Positions 5,833 through 5,872 of a stretch of 5,872 nt of DNA are shown one piece after another. Origin of the DNA: an uncultured Prevotella sp. (lineage in GTDB: Bacteria; Bacteroidota; Bacteroidia; Bacteroidales; Bacteroidaceae); the NCBI GenBank assembly GCA_900553155.1, contig USCM01000131.1, positions 1 to 5,872 of the forward strand. The letters run 5' to 3'. Below the pieces are notes generated by a model. The model saw only the letters and a list, made by a program, of their open reading frames with translations, was not told the origin of the DNA and did not search any database. A program made the translations under genes and the position numbers. How positions within the stretch are numbered: the stretch's first letter is position 1; every line of letters starts with the position of its first letter.

Positions 5833-5872
5833 CTCTCTTATTCTAAAAAAATCACAAAGCCCTGACTTTCAC

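Larger units (their letters stand above)
5122..5872. other. Gene-free region after murI, rich in repeats
   Basis: No reading frame on either strand here has a recognisable domain, signal peptide or plausible start context. The first 84 bases (5122-5205) show nothing beyond mild AT-richness; no terminator was found directly after murI. Then come a giant hairpin, TCTGTG repeats, an AT-rich stretch (about 5431-5590) holding small dyads, three 22-nt units, a 10-bp hairpin, and a duplicated GGGYGTGTCAAAA motif. From 5833 to the end the sequence is AT-rich with an A-run, and the next gene is beyond the window. Confidence 0.7.

Overview
The window looks like a chromosomal envelope-biogenesis locus of a Bacteroidota bacterium, most likely a Prevotella-like member of the Bacteroidales. 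Three things point there: the gene order bamA, several ompH/skp genes, then murI; the residue variants in the glutamate racemase; and starts with no convincing Shine-Dalgarno but often A-rich upstream bases. Genes are GC-rich at third codon positions, while the spacers are AT-rich and full of small repeats. The genus is inferred from sequence style; no search was run.

Layout: all recognised genes lie on the + strand. Positions 1-2395 hold the 3' nine-tenths of bamA, the outer-membrane beta-barrel insertase; its start lies upstream. Three consecutive small genes follow (2497-3009, 3157-3672, 3773-4273), each encoding a signal peptide plus an OmpH/Skp-type periplasmic chaperone of 166-171 residues. 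The third overlaps murI, glutamate racemase (4273-5121), by one base. Positions 5122-5872 have no convincing gene but are rich in structure: a 53-bp near-perfect hairpin, 9-nt TCTGTG repeats, three 22-nt tandem units with dyad symmetry, a 10-bp hairpin, and a repeated GGGYGTGTCAAAA motif near the right edge.

How the genes fit together: Skp-type chaperones carry unfolded outer-membrane proteins across the periplasm to BamA, which folds them into the outer membrane. MurI supplies D-glutamate for peptidoglycan. A 12-bp hairpin over the bamA stop codon and a strong intrinsic terminator after the second skp suggest bamA-skp1-skp2 and skp3-murI are expressed partly independently. Related AT-rich elements with a GTCGGC/GCCGAT stem sit on both sides of skp1.

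The coding part is ordinary core genome. No defence system, CRISPR array, complete mobile element or clearly new protein system is visible. The unexplained material is the set of intergenic repeats, above all after murI.
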